Shown: positions 17,539 to 25,984, counted from the first letter of the stretch. The stretch: DNA of 37,841 nucleotides from a gamma proteobacterium L18 (GCA_000497835.1 KI547176.1:4333-42173); one strand, 5' to 3'. Numbers and translations: made by a program. Notes: generated from the sequence alone by a model not told the origin.

Positions 17539-19023
17539 TCAGCGCTGAGCCTGCTGCTGGCCCAACAAATTGCCGATAAACGCCGCAAACTGCTCCGGCG
17601 TCATTTTCTGGCCATTGAAGTCCACCACGCCATCGGCGTAATGCAGCCGGCTGGTGACGTTGTCACCCTCAACCTTGCCCAGCTGGGTCATCACCGCCAT
17701 GCCACTCACCGAATCACTGACGTTCTTGGCCTGAAGGGCCACGGCGTCCTTGTCGGTCTGCCCCTGCAACTGCGCCTGGGCGCTGGCCAGGTCGACAATC
17801 ATCGGTTTGGACAGGGTGATGCTGGCGTCCAGCAGGCCGATCATCTTCTTGCCCACGTCCGGGTTCTGGCTGTCGAGGGTGCCAGGGCTTGCCAGGTCCA
17901 CCGACAGGTGCGCCTGGCTTTCGCCGTTGGCGGTCTTGATCGCCAGACGCTCCATCTCGATGTGCGGCTTGCCGGCCAGCAGCGCCATCAGGTTAGTGTT
18001 GAGCTGATGCTGATCGGCCTCGCTGAGCTGCAGTTTCAACGGCACGCCGGCGGCCGCCGCCGCTTGCTGCTGAGGGGCGATCTTGGCCAGGTACAGGGTG
18101 TACAGCGCCTTACTGGCGGCGATGTCGAAGTTGCCCAGTTTCCAGTTCATCTGCGCCGAACCGAAGGCCTGGCCACCCACCGACAACGAACCCACGGCGT
18201 AATTAACCTCGGCGGCCAGCTTGTCCTCGACTTCCTGCATCAGGCCGTTGAAAGCCAGGTCCTTGACGGCAACGGCCGGGGCGTTGGCGCCTTGAAGATT
18301 GAGGCTGGCGGCCTTGAGGTCCGAATGGCCCAGGTAGAAGCCCGACTTGCCCTTCTCGCCACCACCTTCCAGGGTCACGCCATTGACGTCGGCATGCACC
18401 GGGCCCTGCTCGCTGGCCACGTCCATGGACAACTGGTCGAAGCTGCCCTTGAGGTCGTACTTCTGCGCATCGGCCGTGGTGTTGATGGTCATGCTCAGGC
18501 CGGAGAACTTCAGGGTCTTGCCGGGCGCCTTGGACTCCACCGGCACCAGCGTCAGCTGGGTCGAGCTGCTTCGGTCGTAGTGAATCACGGTATGGCTGGT
18601 CAACGGCGCCTGGCCGTTGTTGAGGGCGAACCACTTGGCCGTGTCGGTGTTGTTCTCCAGCGCCGCATTGCTGGCCGCCATCACGGGCGTCAGGCGCAGC
18701 GAAGTCACGCGCGACAGCGGGAAGGGACCGTGCTCGATGTGGTCGACAAACGCGTAGTGGGCCAGTTGGCCATCGGGCAGTCGTACGTTCAGGCGGTAAT
18801 GGGCCGTGCTGCTGAAGAACTGGCGGTCCAGGGACACCAGTTCGGCACTGAACTGCGGCTTGCCGTCAGGGGTGACGCCCGATTGCGCCAACTGCGTGTT
18901 GGCCTGCGCCACGGCGTTCTGCAACACCCCTTCCAGTTGCGTGCCGGTGTACCACGCGCCGCCGGTGGCGAGGGCGCCCACGACAATGATCACACCTGCT
19001 GCTATGCCTGCTGCTTTTTTCAT
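17539..19023 (-). CDS. DUF945 (YdgA-like) family protein
   Basis: A 494-residue protein of unknown function. An N-terminal hydrophobic segment (about 4-22, AAGIAAGVIIVVGALATGG) suggests an inner-membrane anchor or signal with the rest in the periplasm. The body is a long run of beta-rich AsmA/DUF945-like sequence. It includes LNVRLPDGQLAHYAFVDHIE, HGPFPLS and repeated amphipathic strands, and ends FIGNLLGQQQAQR. The start MKKAAG follows family usage; the open frame continues upstream through REP sequence. It lies downstream of hiuH on the same strand but beyond the hiuH terminator. No link to purines is known; E. coli YdgA is also poorly understood. Confidence 0.85.
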   Translation of the reverse strand: MKKAAGIAAGVIIVVGALATGGAWYTGTQLEGVLQNAVAQANTQLAQSGVTPDGKPQFSAELVSLDRQFFSSTAHYRLNVRLPDGQLAHYAFVDHIEHGPFPLSRVTSLRLTPVMAASNAALENNTDTAKWFALNNGQAPLTSHTVIHYDRSSSTQLTLVPVESKAPGKTLKFSGLSMTINTTADAQKYDLKGSFDQLSMDVASEQGPVHADVNGVTLEGGGEKGKSGFYLGHSDLKAASLNLQGANAPAVAVKDLAFNGLMQEVEDKLAAEVNYAVGSLSVGGQAFGSAQMNWKLGNFDIAASKALYTLYLAKIAPQQQAAAAAGVPLKLQLSEADQHQLNTNLMALLAGKPHIEMERLAIKTANGESQAHLSVDLASPGTLDSQNPDVGKKMIGLLDASITLSKPMIVDLASAQAQLQGQTDKDAVALQAKNVSDSVSGMAVMTQLGKVEGDNVTSRLHYADGVVDFNGQKMTPEQFAAFIGNLLGQQQAQR

Positions 19024-19094
19024 AGATCGACTCGACGAGTTCCATTCGGTGATGAGGAATACTCGGCGAATACTACCCTGAACAGCACCGCGTC

Positions 19095-19157
19095 GCCCGC
19101 TTCCCGAGCTTCGCCCGGTCCCACCGCCCACCCTGTGGGACCGAGCGAAGCTCGGGA
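19095..19157. repeat. REPIN between hiuH and the DUF945 gene
   Basis: Inverted arms with CCCGAGCTTCGC..GGTCCCAC (about 19101-19123) and GTGGGACCGAGCGAAGCTCGGG (about 19136-19157). The same REP unit occurs singly near 16770-16791. Confidence 0.75.
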
Positions 19158-19173
19158 AACAGGCAACACAAAA

Positions 19174-19200
19174 CAAAAAAAGCCCGCAGTGTGGGCGGGC
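19174..19200 (-). terminator. Rho-independent terminator of hiuH
   Basis: On the minus strand GCCCGC (19195-19200) pairs with GCGGGC (19182-19187) and is followed by seven T residues (19175-19181). It lies 35 bp past the hiuH stop codon. Confidence 0.85.
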
Positions 19201-19234
19201 AAGAGGTACCAACGAAGCGCTGTTCCGGCAGCCG

Positions 19235-19588
19235 TCAGCTGCCGCGATAGGTGGAATAGCTGTACGGCGAAAGCAGCAACGGCACGTGGTAATGGTCCTG
19301 CTCGGCGCTGATGCCGAAGCGCAACACCACTTCACCCAGGAACGCCTGGCCTGGCCCTTGCACGCCTTTGGCGCGGAAATACTCGCCAGCGGCAAACTGC
19401 AGCTGATACACGCCGGTGCGATAGTCATCACCCTGTAACAGCGGTGCGTCACAACGACCGTCACTGTTGGTCAAGGCGCTGGCCACAAGCTCCAGCTGCT
19501 GGCCTTCAACGCGATACAGCTCGACCTTGATGCCGCTGCCAGGGCAGCCGTGGGCGGCGTCCAGCACGTGTGTAGTCAAACGTCCCAT
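19235..19588 (-). CDS. hiuH: 5-hydroxyisourate hydrolase (transthyretin-like)
   Basis: Hydrolyses 5-hydroxyisourate, the product of urate oxidation, to OHCU. The 117-residue protein matches the family in length. It has the conserved N-terminal THVLD with catalytic H7, R45 in SDGRCDAPLL, HYHVPLLLSPYSYSTY near 97-112, and the diagnostic C-terminal YRGS. The start at MGRLTTHVLD is chosen by family alignment, and a longer open frame upstream is not coding-like. It has its own terminator and is divergent from puuE, with a TTGTACACAA operator candidate 105 bp upstream. Its product is the UraD substrate. Confidence 0.96.
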   Translation of the reverse strand: MGRLTTHVLDAAHGCPGSGIKVELYRVEGQQLELVASALTNSDGRCDAPLLQGDDYRTGVYQLQFAAGEYFRAKGVQGPGQAFLGEVVLRFGISAEQDHYHVPLLLSPYSYSTYRGS

Positions 19589-19691
19589 GGTCTTTCGTGC
19601 CTCATTTTGATCCGGTTTATCACAGGCTTGCGCACCGTTGCGGGGCACCCAAACCGTCCGACAGGCAAACATTAAGACACTTTCAATTTAA

Positions 19692-19703
19692 ATTGTACAC
19701 AAT
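19692..19703. promoter_or_regulatory. GntR operator candidate, hiuH side
   Basis: ATTGTACACAAT differs from the perfect palindrome at one central position. It lies about 105 bp before the hiuH start codon, in AT-rich DNA likely to contain its promoter. Confidence 0.55.
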
Positions 19704-19868
19704 AATTCTGGCTTTTTTTCACCCCCTGCTACCCTTCCCATTAATCGGGCATTTCGGCCGCCAATGCAGGCACCGCTGCGGCCTGGCAGTCATTACCTGA
19801 CCGGTTGGGCAAGTATTTTGCAAGGGAGAAAATCGGCGGATCAATACGATGATTGGCAAAAAACAGGC

Positions 19869-19897
19869 TTACAAAGCGATGATAAAGTTGTATACAA
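19869..19897 (+). promoter_or_regulatory. puuE promoter with overlapping GntR operator
   Basis: TTACAA (19869-19874), a 16-bp spacer and TATACA (19891-19896). The perfect palindrome TTGTATACAA occupies 19888-19897 and so covers the -10. This is the only such site for the whole puuE-uraD-alc-allA-puuD run. Confidence 0.55.
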
Positions 19898-19970
19898 TCA
19901 ATCCATCGCCGGGTCGCCAACCTCATCGGGGCCACCCGCCACCCTAATGACGCGAAGAAGGATGCAAGCA

Positions 19971-20901
19971 GTGAGCGCTGATTACCCACGCGACCTCATC
20001 GGTTACGGCCCCAACCCGCCCCACCCGCATTGGCCGGGCAACGCCCGCATCGCCCTGTCTTTCGTGCTCAATTACGAGGAAGGCGGCGAGCGCAATATCC
20101 TGCACGGTGACAAGGAGTCCGAAGCCTTCCTGTCCGAAATGGTCGCCGCCCAGCCCCTGCAGGGCGAGCGCAACATGAGCATGGAATCGCTGTATGAATA
20201 CGGCAGCCGCGCGGGTGTGTGGCGGGTGCTGAAAGTGTTCAAGGAAGCGGGCATCCCGCTCACCATTTTCGCCGTGGCCATGGCCGCCCAGCGCCACCCC
20301 GACGTGATCCGCGCCATGGTGGCCCAAGGGCACGAGATCTGCAGCCACGGCTACCGCTGGATCGACTACCAGTACATGGACGAGGCCCAGGAGCGCGAGC
20401 ACATGCTCGAAGCCATCCGCATCCTCACCGAAATCAGCGGCGAGCGCCCGCTGGGCTGGTACACCGGCCGCACCGGCCCCAATACCCGCCGGCTGGTGAT
20501 GGAGGAAGGCGGCTTCCTCTACGACTCCGACACCTACGACGACGACCTGCCCTACTGGGAACGCAACAACGGCACCGGCAAGCCGCACCTGGTGATCCCC
20601 TACACCCTGGACACCAACGACATGCGCTTCACCCAGGTGCGAGGGCTTCAACAAGGGCGACGACTTCTTCGAGTACCTGAAGGACGCCTTCGACGTGCTG
20701 TACGCCGAGGGTGCCGAGGCGCCGAAGATGCTCTCCATCGGCCTGCACTGCCGGCTGATCGGCCGCCCTGCCCGGCTGGCCTCGCTGCTGCGTTTCATCG
20801 AGTACGTGAAAGGTCACGAGCAGGTGTGGTTCGCCCGCCGTGTCGACATCGCCCGCCACTGGCATGAAACCCACCCCTACACCGCCGAGGCCGCGCAATG
20901 A
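19971..20901 (+). pseudogene. puuE: Allantoinase PuuE, frame broken by a one-base insertion
   Basis: PuuE is the metal-independent, NodB-like allantoinase that hydrolyses allantoin to allantoate. Codons from GTG 19971 give the family N terminus SADYPRDLIGYG and continue normally to NDMRFTQV. At about 20640-20645 (GTGCGAGGGCTTC) one extra G shifts the frame. The remaining family sequence (GFNKGDDFFEYLKDAFDV, then FARRVDIARHWHETHPYTAEAAQ) continues in the next frame and ends at TGA 20899-20901, overlapping the uraD ATG. Removing one base restores 309 residues, the usual length. Unrepaired, translation stops at 20867 after 298 codons with about 75 wrong residues. GTG is preferred over ATG 19962 because AAGAAGG ends just before that ATG. 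A sequencing or assembly error is as likely as a true mutation. Confidence 0.85.
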
Positions 20902-21413
20902 CTGCCTTCCAGACACTGACGCCGTCGACCCTGGGCCGCGAGGCCTTCGTCGCCGCCTTCGCCGACATCTACGAACATTCGCCATGGGTGGCCGAGAAGG
21001 CCTACGACCTGGGCCAGGGCCCCGAGCTGGACCAGATCGAAACCCTGCACCAGCGCATGAGCGACATCCTGTTGAGCGCTGATCACGCCAGCCAACTGGC
21101 ATTGATCAATGCGCACCCGGACCTGGCCGGCAAAGCAGCCGTCCAGGGCCAACTGACCGAAGCCAGCACCAACGAACAGGCCGGCGCCGGTATCCACCAA
21201 TGCACCACCGAAGAGTTCCAGCGCTTCACGGAGTTGAACGACGCCTATAAAGCCAAGTTCAAGTTCCCCTTCATCATGGCAGTGAAAGGCAGCAACCGGC
21301 ATCAGATCCTCGCCGCGTTCGAAGTGCGCATCCACAACTCGGCCGAGGCCGAGTTCAAGGAAGCCCTGGCGCAGATCAACCAGATTGCCCTGTTCCGCTT
21401 GCAAGGCCTGTAA
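20898..21413 (+). CDS. uraD: OHCU decarboxylase
   Basis: Decarboxylates 2-oxo-4-hydroxy-4-carboxy-5-ureidoimidazoline to S-allantoin, giving stereospecific allantoin for PuuE. The 171-residue all-helical protein carries the catalytic histidine in INAHPDLAGKAA (H73). It also has the family stretch FTELNDAYKAKFKFPFIMAV followed by KGSNRHQIL (about 111-140). The ATG overlaps the TGA of the restored puuE frame (ATGA), so translation is expected to be coupled to puuE. The frameshift in puuE would break that coupling. Length and motifs are complete. Confidence 0.95.
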   Translation: MTAFQTLTPSTLGREAFVAAFADIYEHSPWVAEKAYDLGQGPELDQIETLHQRMSDILLSADHASQLALINAHPDLAGKAAVQGQLTEASTNEQAGAGIHQCTTEEFQRFTELNDAYKAKFKFPFIMAVKGSNRHQILAAFEVRIHNSAEAEFKEALAQINQIALFRLQGL

Positions 21414-21453
21414 CTCGCCCCCTCCAGCCCCCATTCAAGGCAGACAAGAAAAA

Positions 21454-22449
21454 ATGAAAGCATACGCCGTACCCTTCGAGAAGTTCGTCAACCTGGCCGA
21501 CGCGCGCCTGGGCACCCAGGCCATCTCGGTCACCGACGACTGGTTCGCCGACGTCAACCGCCTGTTCCAGCCCACCCCTGCGGTGTGGAAAGAGGGCGTG
21601 TTCGACGACAACGGCAAATGGATGGACGGCTGGGAATCGCGCCGCAAACGCTTCGAAGGCTATGACAGCGCAGTGATCCGCCTGGGCGTGCCGGGTTCGA
21701 TCAAGGGCGTGGACATCGACACCTCGTTCTTCACCGGCAACTACCCGCCGTCGGCCTCGCTGGAAGGCTGCTTCGTGGCCGAGGGCGACCCCACCGACGC
21801 CACCCAGTGGACCGAAGTGCTGCCGGCCGTGGAGCTGCAAGGCAACAGCCACCACTACCACGAAATCAACGATGCCCAGGCCTACACCCACCTGCGCTTC
21901 AACATCTACCCCGACGGCGGCGTAGCGCGCCTGCGCGTGTACGGCGTGCCGTTCCGCGACTGGTCGGCCACCGGCGACAACGAACAGGTCGACCTGGCCA
22001 GCGCCCTGAACGGCGGCCGTGCCCTGGCCTGCTCCGACGAGCACTTCGGGCGCATGAGCAACATCCTCAACCCGGGCCGTGGCATCAACATGGGCGACGG
22101 CTGGGAAACCGCCCGCCGCCGCACGCCGGGCAATGACTGGGTGATCGTGGCCCTGGGGCATGCCGGTACCGTGGAGCAGGTAATCGTCGACACCCTGCAC
22201 TTCAAGGGCAACTACCCCGACAGCTGCTCGATCCAGGGCGCCTTCGTCAAGGGCGGCACCGACAGCCAGATCGAAACCCAGAGCCTGTTCTGGCGCGAAC
22301 TGCTACCCAGCCAGAAACTGCAGATGCACCAGGAGCACAGCTTCCAGGAGCAGATCAAGGACCTGGGCCCTATCACCCACATCCGCCTGAACGTGTTCCC
22401 GGACGGTGGCGTGAGCCGCTTGCGTGTCCTCGGCAAGGTCGCCAAGTAA
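21454..22449 (+). CDS. alc: Allantoicase
   Basis: Hydrolyses allantoate to ureidoglycolate and urea. The 331-residue protein is made of two related jelly-roll repeats. They show as paired motifs: DTSFFTGNYPPSASLEGCFV and later DTLHFKGNYPDSCSIQGAFV, each followed by HLRFNIYPDGGVARLRVYG or HIRLNVFPDGGVSRLRVLG. The start MKAYAVPFEKF is taken from the family; the ribosome site is poor (AAGAAAAA just before ATG). It lies 40 bp after uraD and is followed by a REPIN before allA. Confidence 0.96.
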   Translation: MKAYAVPFEKFVNLADARLGTQAISVTDDWFADVNRLFQPTPAVWKEGVFDDNGKWMDGWESRRKRFEGYDSAVIRLGVPGSIKGVDIDTSFFTGNYPPSASLEGCFVAEGDPTDATQWTEVLPAVELQGNSHHYHEINDAQAYTHLRFNIYPDGGVARLRVYGVPFRDWSATGDNEQVDLASALNGGRALACSDEHFGRMSNILNPGRGINMGDGWETARRRTPGNDWVIVALGHAGTVEQVIVDTLHFKGNYPDSCSIQGAFVKGGTDSQIETQSLFWRELLPSQKLQMHQEHSFQEQIKDLGPITHIRLNVFPDGGVSRLRVLGKVAK

Positions 22450-22477
22450 GGGACACCCTGGCTGGCAAGCCATGCTC

Positions 22478-22545
22478 TGTGGGAGCAAGGCTTGCCCGCG
22501 ATGGCGATCTCCCAGACGCCATCGCGAGCAAGCTTTGCTCCTACA
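22478..22545. repeat. REPIN between alc and allA
   Basis: Imperfect inverted arms 22478-22506 and 22517-22545 (TGTGGGAGCAAGGCTTGCCC against GAGCAAGCTTTGCTCCTACA). It lies inside the allantoin operon and would form a hairpin in its mRNA. Confidence 0.75.
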
Positions 22546-22593
22546 AGTGCATCACACAACCGTGATTCGAATTTAGAGAAAAGAAGAATTCAA

Positions 22594-23097
22594 ATGCGCA
22601 CACTCGTGATCGAGCCCCTGACAAAAGAAGCCTTCGCCCCCTTCGGTGACGTGATCGAAACCGACGGCAGCGACCACTTCATGATCAACAACGGCTCGAC
22701 CCAGCGCTTTCATCGTCTGGCCACGGTCGACACCGCCACGCCCGACGACAAGGCGATCATCAGCATCTTCCGCGCCGACGTGCTGGACATGCCGTTGACC
22801 GTGCGCATGCTGGAGCGCCATCCGCTGGGCAGCCAGGCCTTTGTGCCGCTGCTGGGCAACCCCTTTCTGATCGTGGTCGCGCCACTTGGCGATGCACCTG
22901 TATCAGGCTTGGTCCGCGCCTTCATCACCAATGGCAGGCAGGGCATCAATTACCATCGCGGCGTATGGCACCACCCGGTGCTGACGATCGAAAAGCGGGA
23001 TGACTTCCTGGTGGTTGATCGCAGTGGTTCCGGCAACAACTGCGACGAGCATTTCTTCAATGAGGATGAATTACTGATCCTCGCCCCCCACCAATAA
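22594..23097 (+). CDS. allA: Ureidoglycolate lyase
   Basis: Splits ureidoglycolate into glyoxylate and urea, the last ring-derived step. The 167-residue cupin-like protein has the family N terminus LTKEAFAPFGDVIE (9-22), INNGSTQRFHRL, ERHPLGSQAFVPL (about 78-90) and NYHRGVWHHPV (about 117-127) with probable metal-binding histidines. The start is supported by an A/G-rich stretch, GAGAAAAGAAG, before ATG. It lies 48 bp before puuD. Glyoxylate made here is the substrate of Gcl encoded at 31181-32956. No urease genes are seen in the window. Confidence 0.95.
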   Translation: MRTLVIEPLTKEAFAPFGDVIETDGSDHFMINNGSTQRFHRLATVDTATPDDKAIISIFRADVLDMPLTVRMLERHPLGSQAFVPLLGNPFLIVVAPLGDAPVSGLVRAFITNGRQGINYHRGVWHHPVLTIEKRDDFLVVDRSGSGNNCDEHFFNEDELLILAPHQ

Positions 23098-23145
23098 GAG
23101 AAGGCCGGCCATTGCACTGCAGTGGCACGGCAAGAGGTTAGTACT

Positions 23146-24450
23146 GTGCAAGCACATCTGATGGAGTGGCTGAATCTGGGCGTGCGCTGGATTCACATGA
23201 TCGTGGGGATCGCCTGGATCGGCGCATCCTTCTATTTCGTCTGGCTGGAGAACAACCTCAATCGCGCCAACCCCCGCGAGGGCCTGAGCGGTGATCTGTG
23301 GGCCATCCACGGCGGCGGCATCTACCACCTGGAAAAATACAAGCTGGCCCCACCGACCATGCCGGACAACCTGCACTGGTTCAAATGGGAAGCCTACTGG
23401 ACCTGGATGTCGGGCATCGTGCTGCTGTGCGTGGTGTTCTATTCCAACCCCGTTCTGTACCTGCTGGCCCCCGGCAGCACCCTGACCGGCGGTGAAGGCA
23501 TCGCCATCGGCGTCGGCGCGCTGATCGCCAGCTGGTTCATCTATGACGTGCTGTGCGACTCGCCCCTGGGCAAGCGCCCGGGCCTGCTGGGCCTGGTACT
23601 GTTCGTGCTGATCATCGCCGCCTGCTACGGTTTTAGTCAGGTGTTCAGCGGCCGCGGCGCGTACCTGCACACCGGCGCCATCATCGGCACTATCATGGTC
23701 GGCAACGTGTTCCGCATCATCATGCCCGCCCAGCGCGCACTGGTGGCGGCCATCGCCGAGAACCGCACCCCCGACCCGACCCTGCCGGCCAAGGGCCTGC
23801 TGCGTTCGCGTCACAACAACTACTTCACCCTGCCCGTGCTGTTCATCATGATCAGCAACCACTTCCCCAGCACCTACGGCAGCCACTACAACTGGCTGAT
23901 CCTGGCCGGCATCGCCGTGGTGGCCGTGGTGGTGCGTCACTACTTCAACACCCGCCACAACAGCCACAAGTTCGCCTGGGCGTTGCCGGCCGGCGCACTG
24001 GGCATGATCTGCCTGGCCTTCGTCACCGGCCCGATGCAAATGAGCAACAATGCCGACGTGGCCCAGGCGCCGAAGATCGAATACCAGCCGCTGCCGGGTA
24101 CCGCGATTGGCGGCAAGCGCGCCGATGAAATGCCGGCGCAACCGGCAGTGGCCGAAAAACCGGCGCAAGCCAGCAACGCCGCCAGCGATGCCGACTTCGA
24201 GAAGGTCCATGGCGTGATCCAGGAGCGTTGCGCGGTGTGCCATTCGGCCAAGCCGACCAGCCCGCTGTTCTCCACCGCGCCTGCGGGGATCATGTTCGAC
24301 ACTCCGCAGCAGATCCAGCAACTGGCGCCGCGCATTCAGGCGCAAGCCGTCGCCAGCCAGATCATGCCGCTGGGCAACATCACCCAGATGACCCAGGAAG
24401 AGCGCAACCTGATTGGCCAGTGGATCGCCAACGGGGCGCAGACCAACTGA
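23146..24450 (+). CDS. puuD: Membrane-bound urate oxidase PuuD with C-terminal cytochrome c
   Basis: Oxidises urate to 5-hydroxyisourate and passes the electrons to a cytochrome c rather than straight to oxygen. The 434-residue protein has a DUF989 membrane domain of about eight helices. It begins with WIHMIVGIAWIGASFYFVWL (about 15-34), and histidines recur in IHGGGIYHLEKY, YLHTGAIIG and ISNHFPSTYG. A linker rich in A/P/K (about 310-345) leads to a periplasmic cytochrome c domain with the haem motif CAVCH (C362, C365, H366). GTG is chosen because AGAGG lies eight bases upstream and the family begins there. This is the membrane alternative to soluble uricase, none of which is seen here. Confidence 0.95.
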   Translation: MQAHLMEWLNLGVRWIHMIVGIAWIGASFYFVWLENNLNRANPREGLSGDLWAIHGGGIYHLEKYKLAPPTMPDNLHWFKWEAYWTWMSGIVLLCVVFYSNPVLYLLAPGSTLTGGEGIAIGVGALIASWFIYDVLCDSPLGKRPGLLGLVLFVLIIAACYGFSQVFSGRGAYLHTGAIIGTIMVGNVFRIIMPAQRALVAAIAENRTPDPTLPAKGLLRSRHNNYFTLPVLFIMISNHFPSTYGSHYNWLILAGIAVVAVVVRHYFNTRHNSHKFAWALPAGALGMICLAFVTGPMQMSNNADVAQAPKIEYQPLPGTAIGGKRADEMPAQPAVAEKPAQASNAASDADFEKVHGVIQERCAVCHSAKPTSPLFSTAPAGIMFDTPQQIQQLAPRIQAQAVASQIMPLGNITQMTQEERNLIGQWIANGAQTN

Positions 24451-24461
24451 TGGGTCGTTCG

Positions 24462-24556
24462 TAGCAACAACTGTCTTGAAATCGCGTCGTCTGCATCGCG
24501 ACTAAAGTCGGCTCCTACGCCGTCCGGGGTAGGAGCCGGCCTTGGCCGCGATACAG
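24462..24556. repeat. REPIN with flanks duplicated at 28558-28653
   Basis: Inverted REP arms at 24494-24518 and 24529-24552. About 35 bp of left flank (CAACTGTCTTGAAATCGCGT and on) and the arms are nearly identical to the copy near 28558-28653. Confidence 0.8.
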
Positions 24557-24602
24557 GCGACGCGATCAAAGGGGCAACTGCTACGGGTACTGCTTACCGC
24601 AC

Positions 24603-24615
24603 AATAAAAACAAAA
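24603..24615 (+). promoter_or_regulatory. Hfq/Crc-type A-rich motif before the second NCS2 permease
   Basis: AATAAAAACAAAA satisfies the AAnAAnAA pattern in two registers. It lies a few bases before the GAGG ribosome site (24619-24622) of the permease. Confidence 0.45.
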
Positions 24616-24628
24616 TCCGAGGTGTTGC

Positions 24629-25984
24629 ATGTCCGAGTCAACCCACGCGCGCATCCCCGCCGCTCCGCCACGACAGCCCCTGCCGTTGATGCAATTGATC
24701 CTGGTGGGTTTGCAACATGTCTTGCTGATGTACGGCGGCGCCATCGCGGTGCCGCTGATCATCGGTCAGGCCGCCGGGCTTTCCCGTGAAGAAATCGCCT
24801 TCCTGATCAACGCCGACCTGCTGGTGGCCGGCGTGGCCACCGTGGTGCAGTCGCTGGGCATCGGCGCCCTGGGCATCCGCATGCCGGTGATGATGGGCGC
24901 CAGCTTCGCTGCCGTGGGCAGCATGGTGGCCATGGCCGGCATGCAGGGCGTGGGCCTGCCGGGCATCTTCGGGGCGACCATCGCCGCCGGTTTCTTCGGC
25001 ATGCTCATCGCACCGTTCATGTCCAAGATCGTGCGGTTCTTCCCACCGCTGGTCACCGGCACGGTCATCACCTCCATCGGCCTGTCGCTGTTCCCGGTGG
25101 CGGTCAACTGGGCCGGTGGCGGCGCCAAGGCGGTGCAGTTCGGCTCGCCCATCTACCTGACGGTCGCGGGCCTGGTGCTGGCCACCATCCTGCTGATCCA
25201 CCGTTTCATGAACGGCTTCTGGGTCAACATCTCGGTGCTCATCGGCATGGTGCTGGGCTACATCCTGGCGGGTTTCATCGGCATGGTCGACCTGTCAGGG
25301 CTGGCCACGGCGCCCTGGCTGCAGGTGGTGGAGCCGCTGCATTTCGGCATGCCCACCTTCAGCCTGGCGCCGGTGCTGTCCATGTGCCTGGTGGTGGTGA
25401 TCATCTTCGTCGAGTCCACCGGCATGTTCCTGGCCCTAGGCAAGATCACCGACCGCGAGGTCACCCCCGGCATGCTGCGTCGCGGCCTGCTGTGCGACGC
25501 CGCCGCCTCGTTCGTGGCCGGCTTTTTCAACACCTTCACCCACTCCTCCTTCGCCCAGAACATCGGCCTGGTGCAGATGACCGGCGTGCGCTGCCGCTCG
25601 GTGACCATGGTGGCGGGCGGTTTCCTGATCGCCCTCAGCCTGCTGCCCAAGGCGGCGTTCCTGGTGGCGTCCATCCCTCCTGCCGTGCTGGGCGGTGCCG
25701 CCATTGCCATGTTCGGCATGGTCGCCGCCACCGGCATCAAGATCCTCCAGGAAGCCGACATCGGCGACCGCCGCAACCAGTTGCTGGTGGCCGTCAGCAC
25801 CGGCATGGGCCTGATCCCGGTGGTGCGCCCGGAGTTCTTTTCCCAGTTGCCGGCGTGGATGGGGCCCATCACCCACAGCGGCATCGCCATGGCGACGTTG
25901 AGCGCGGTATTGCTCAACCTGCTGTTCAACGTGCTCGGCGGTGCCGAGCGAGAGGCTCTGTCCAGAGCGGCGCATCAGCACTGA
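24629..25984 (+). CDS. NCS2 permease, xanthine/urate type
   Basis: Proton-coupled importer of xanthine or urate in the inner membrane. The 451-residue protein has about 14 hydrophobic segments. It shows NAT/NCS2 landmarks: the QH motif in GLQHVLLMYGGAIAVPLIIG (about 28-47), MPVMMGASFAAVGSM (about 88-102), the acidic residue in FVESTGMFLALG (about 261-272), and FTHSSFAQNIGLVQMTGVRCR (about 301-321; an asparagine precedes it). This is the COG2233 branch (XanQ, UacT, PbuX), distinct from the AzgA-like permease at 15398. Its position next to urate oxidase makes urate or xanthine the likely cargo. Confidence 0.9.
   Translation: MSESTHARIPAAPPRQPLPLMQLILVGLQHVLLMYGGAIAVPLIIGQAAGLSREEIAFLINADLLVAGVATVVQSLGIGALGIRMPVMMGASFAAVGSMVAMAGMQGVGLPGIFGATIAAGFFGMLIAPFMSKIVRFFPPLVTGTVITSIGLSLFPVAVNWAGGGAKAVQFGSPIYLTVAGLVLATILLIHRFMNGFWVNISVLIGMVLGYILAGFIGMVDLSGLATAPWLQVVEPLHFGMPTFSLAPVLSMCLVVVIIFVESTGMFLALGKITDREVTPGMLRRGLLCDAAASFVAGFFNTFTHSSFAQNIGLVQMTGVRCRSVTMVAGGFLIALSLLPKAAFLVASIPPAVLGGAAIAMFGMVAATGIKILQEADIGDRRNQLLVAVSTGMGLIPVVRPEFFSQLPAWMGPITHSGIAMATLSAVLLNLLFNVLGGAEREALSRAAHQH

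Larger units (their letters stand above)
19589..19970. other. Divergent hiuH/puuE regulatory region
   Basis: This 382-bp AT-richer region has no gene that can be supported. It holds two operator candidates, one near each transcription unit, and a puuE promoter candidate. The hiuH promoter is not clear; AT-rich sequence beside the operator at 19693-19702 is the likely place. Confidence 0.6.

Noticed and set aside
19853..19870. TTGGCAAAAAACAGGCTT upstream of puuE as a sigma-54 promoter
   Set aside because: Only the -24 half matches; there is no TTGC at -12. The TTACAA/TATACA pair with the overlapping operator is more convincing.
19764..19970. Upstream extension of puuE from ATG 19764
   Set aside because: The extension crosses the promoter and operator region and has no family similarity; the GTG at 19971 has a proper ribosome site and the family N terminus.
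21385..21453. Longer N terminus for allantoicase
   Set aside because: It overlaps the uraD C terminus in another frame and is absent from the family; MKAYAVPFEKF is the standard start.
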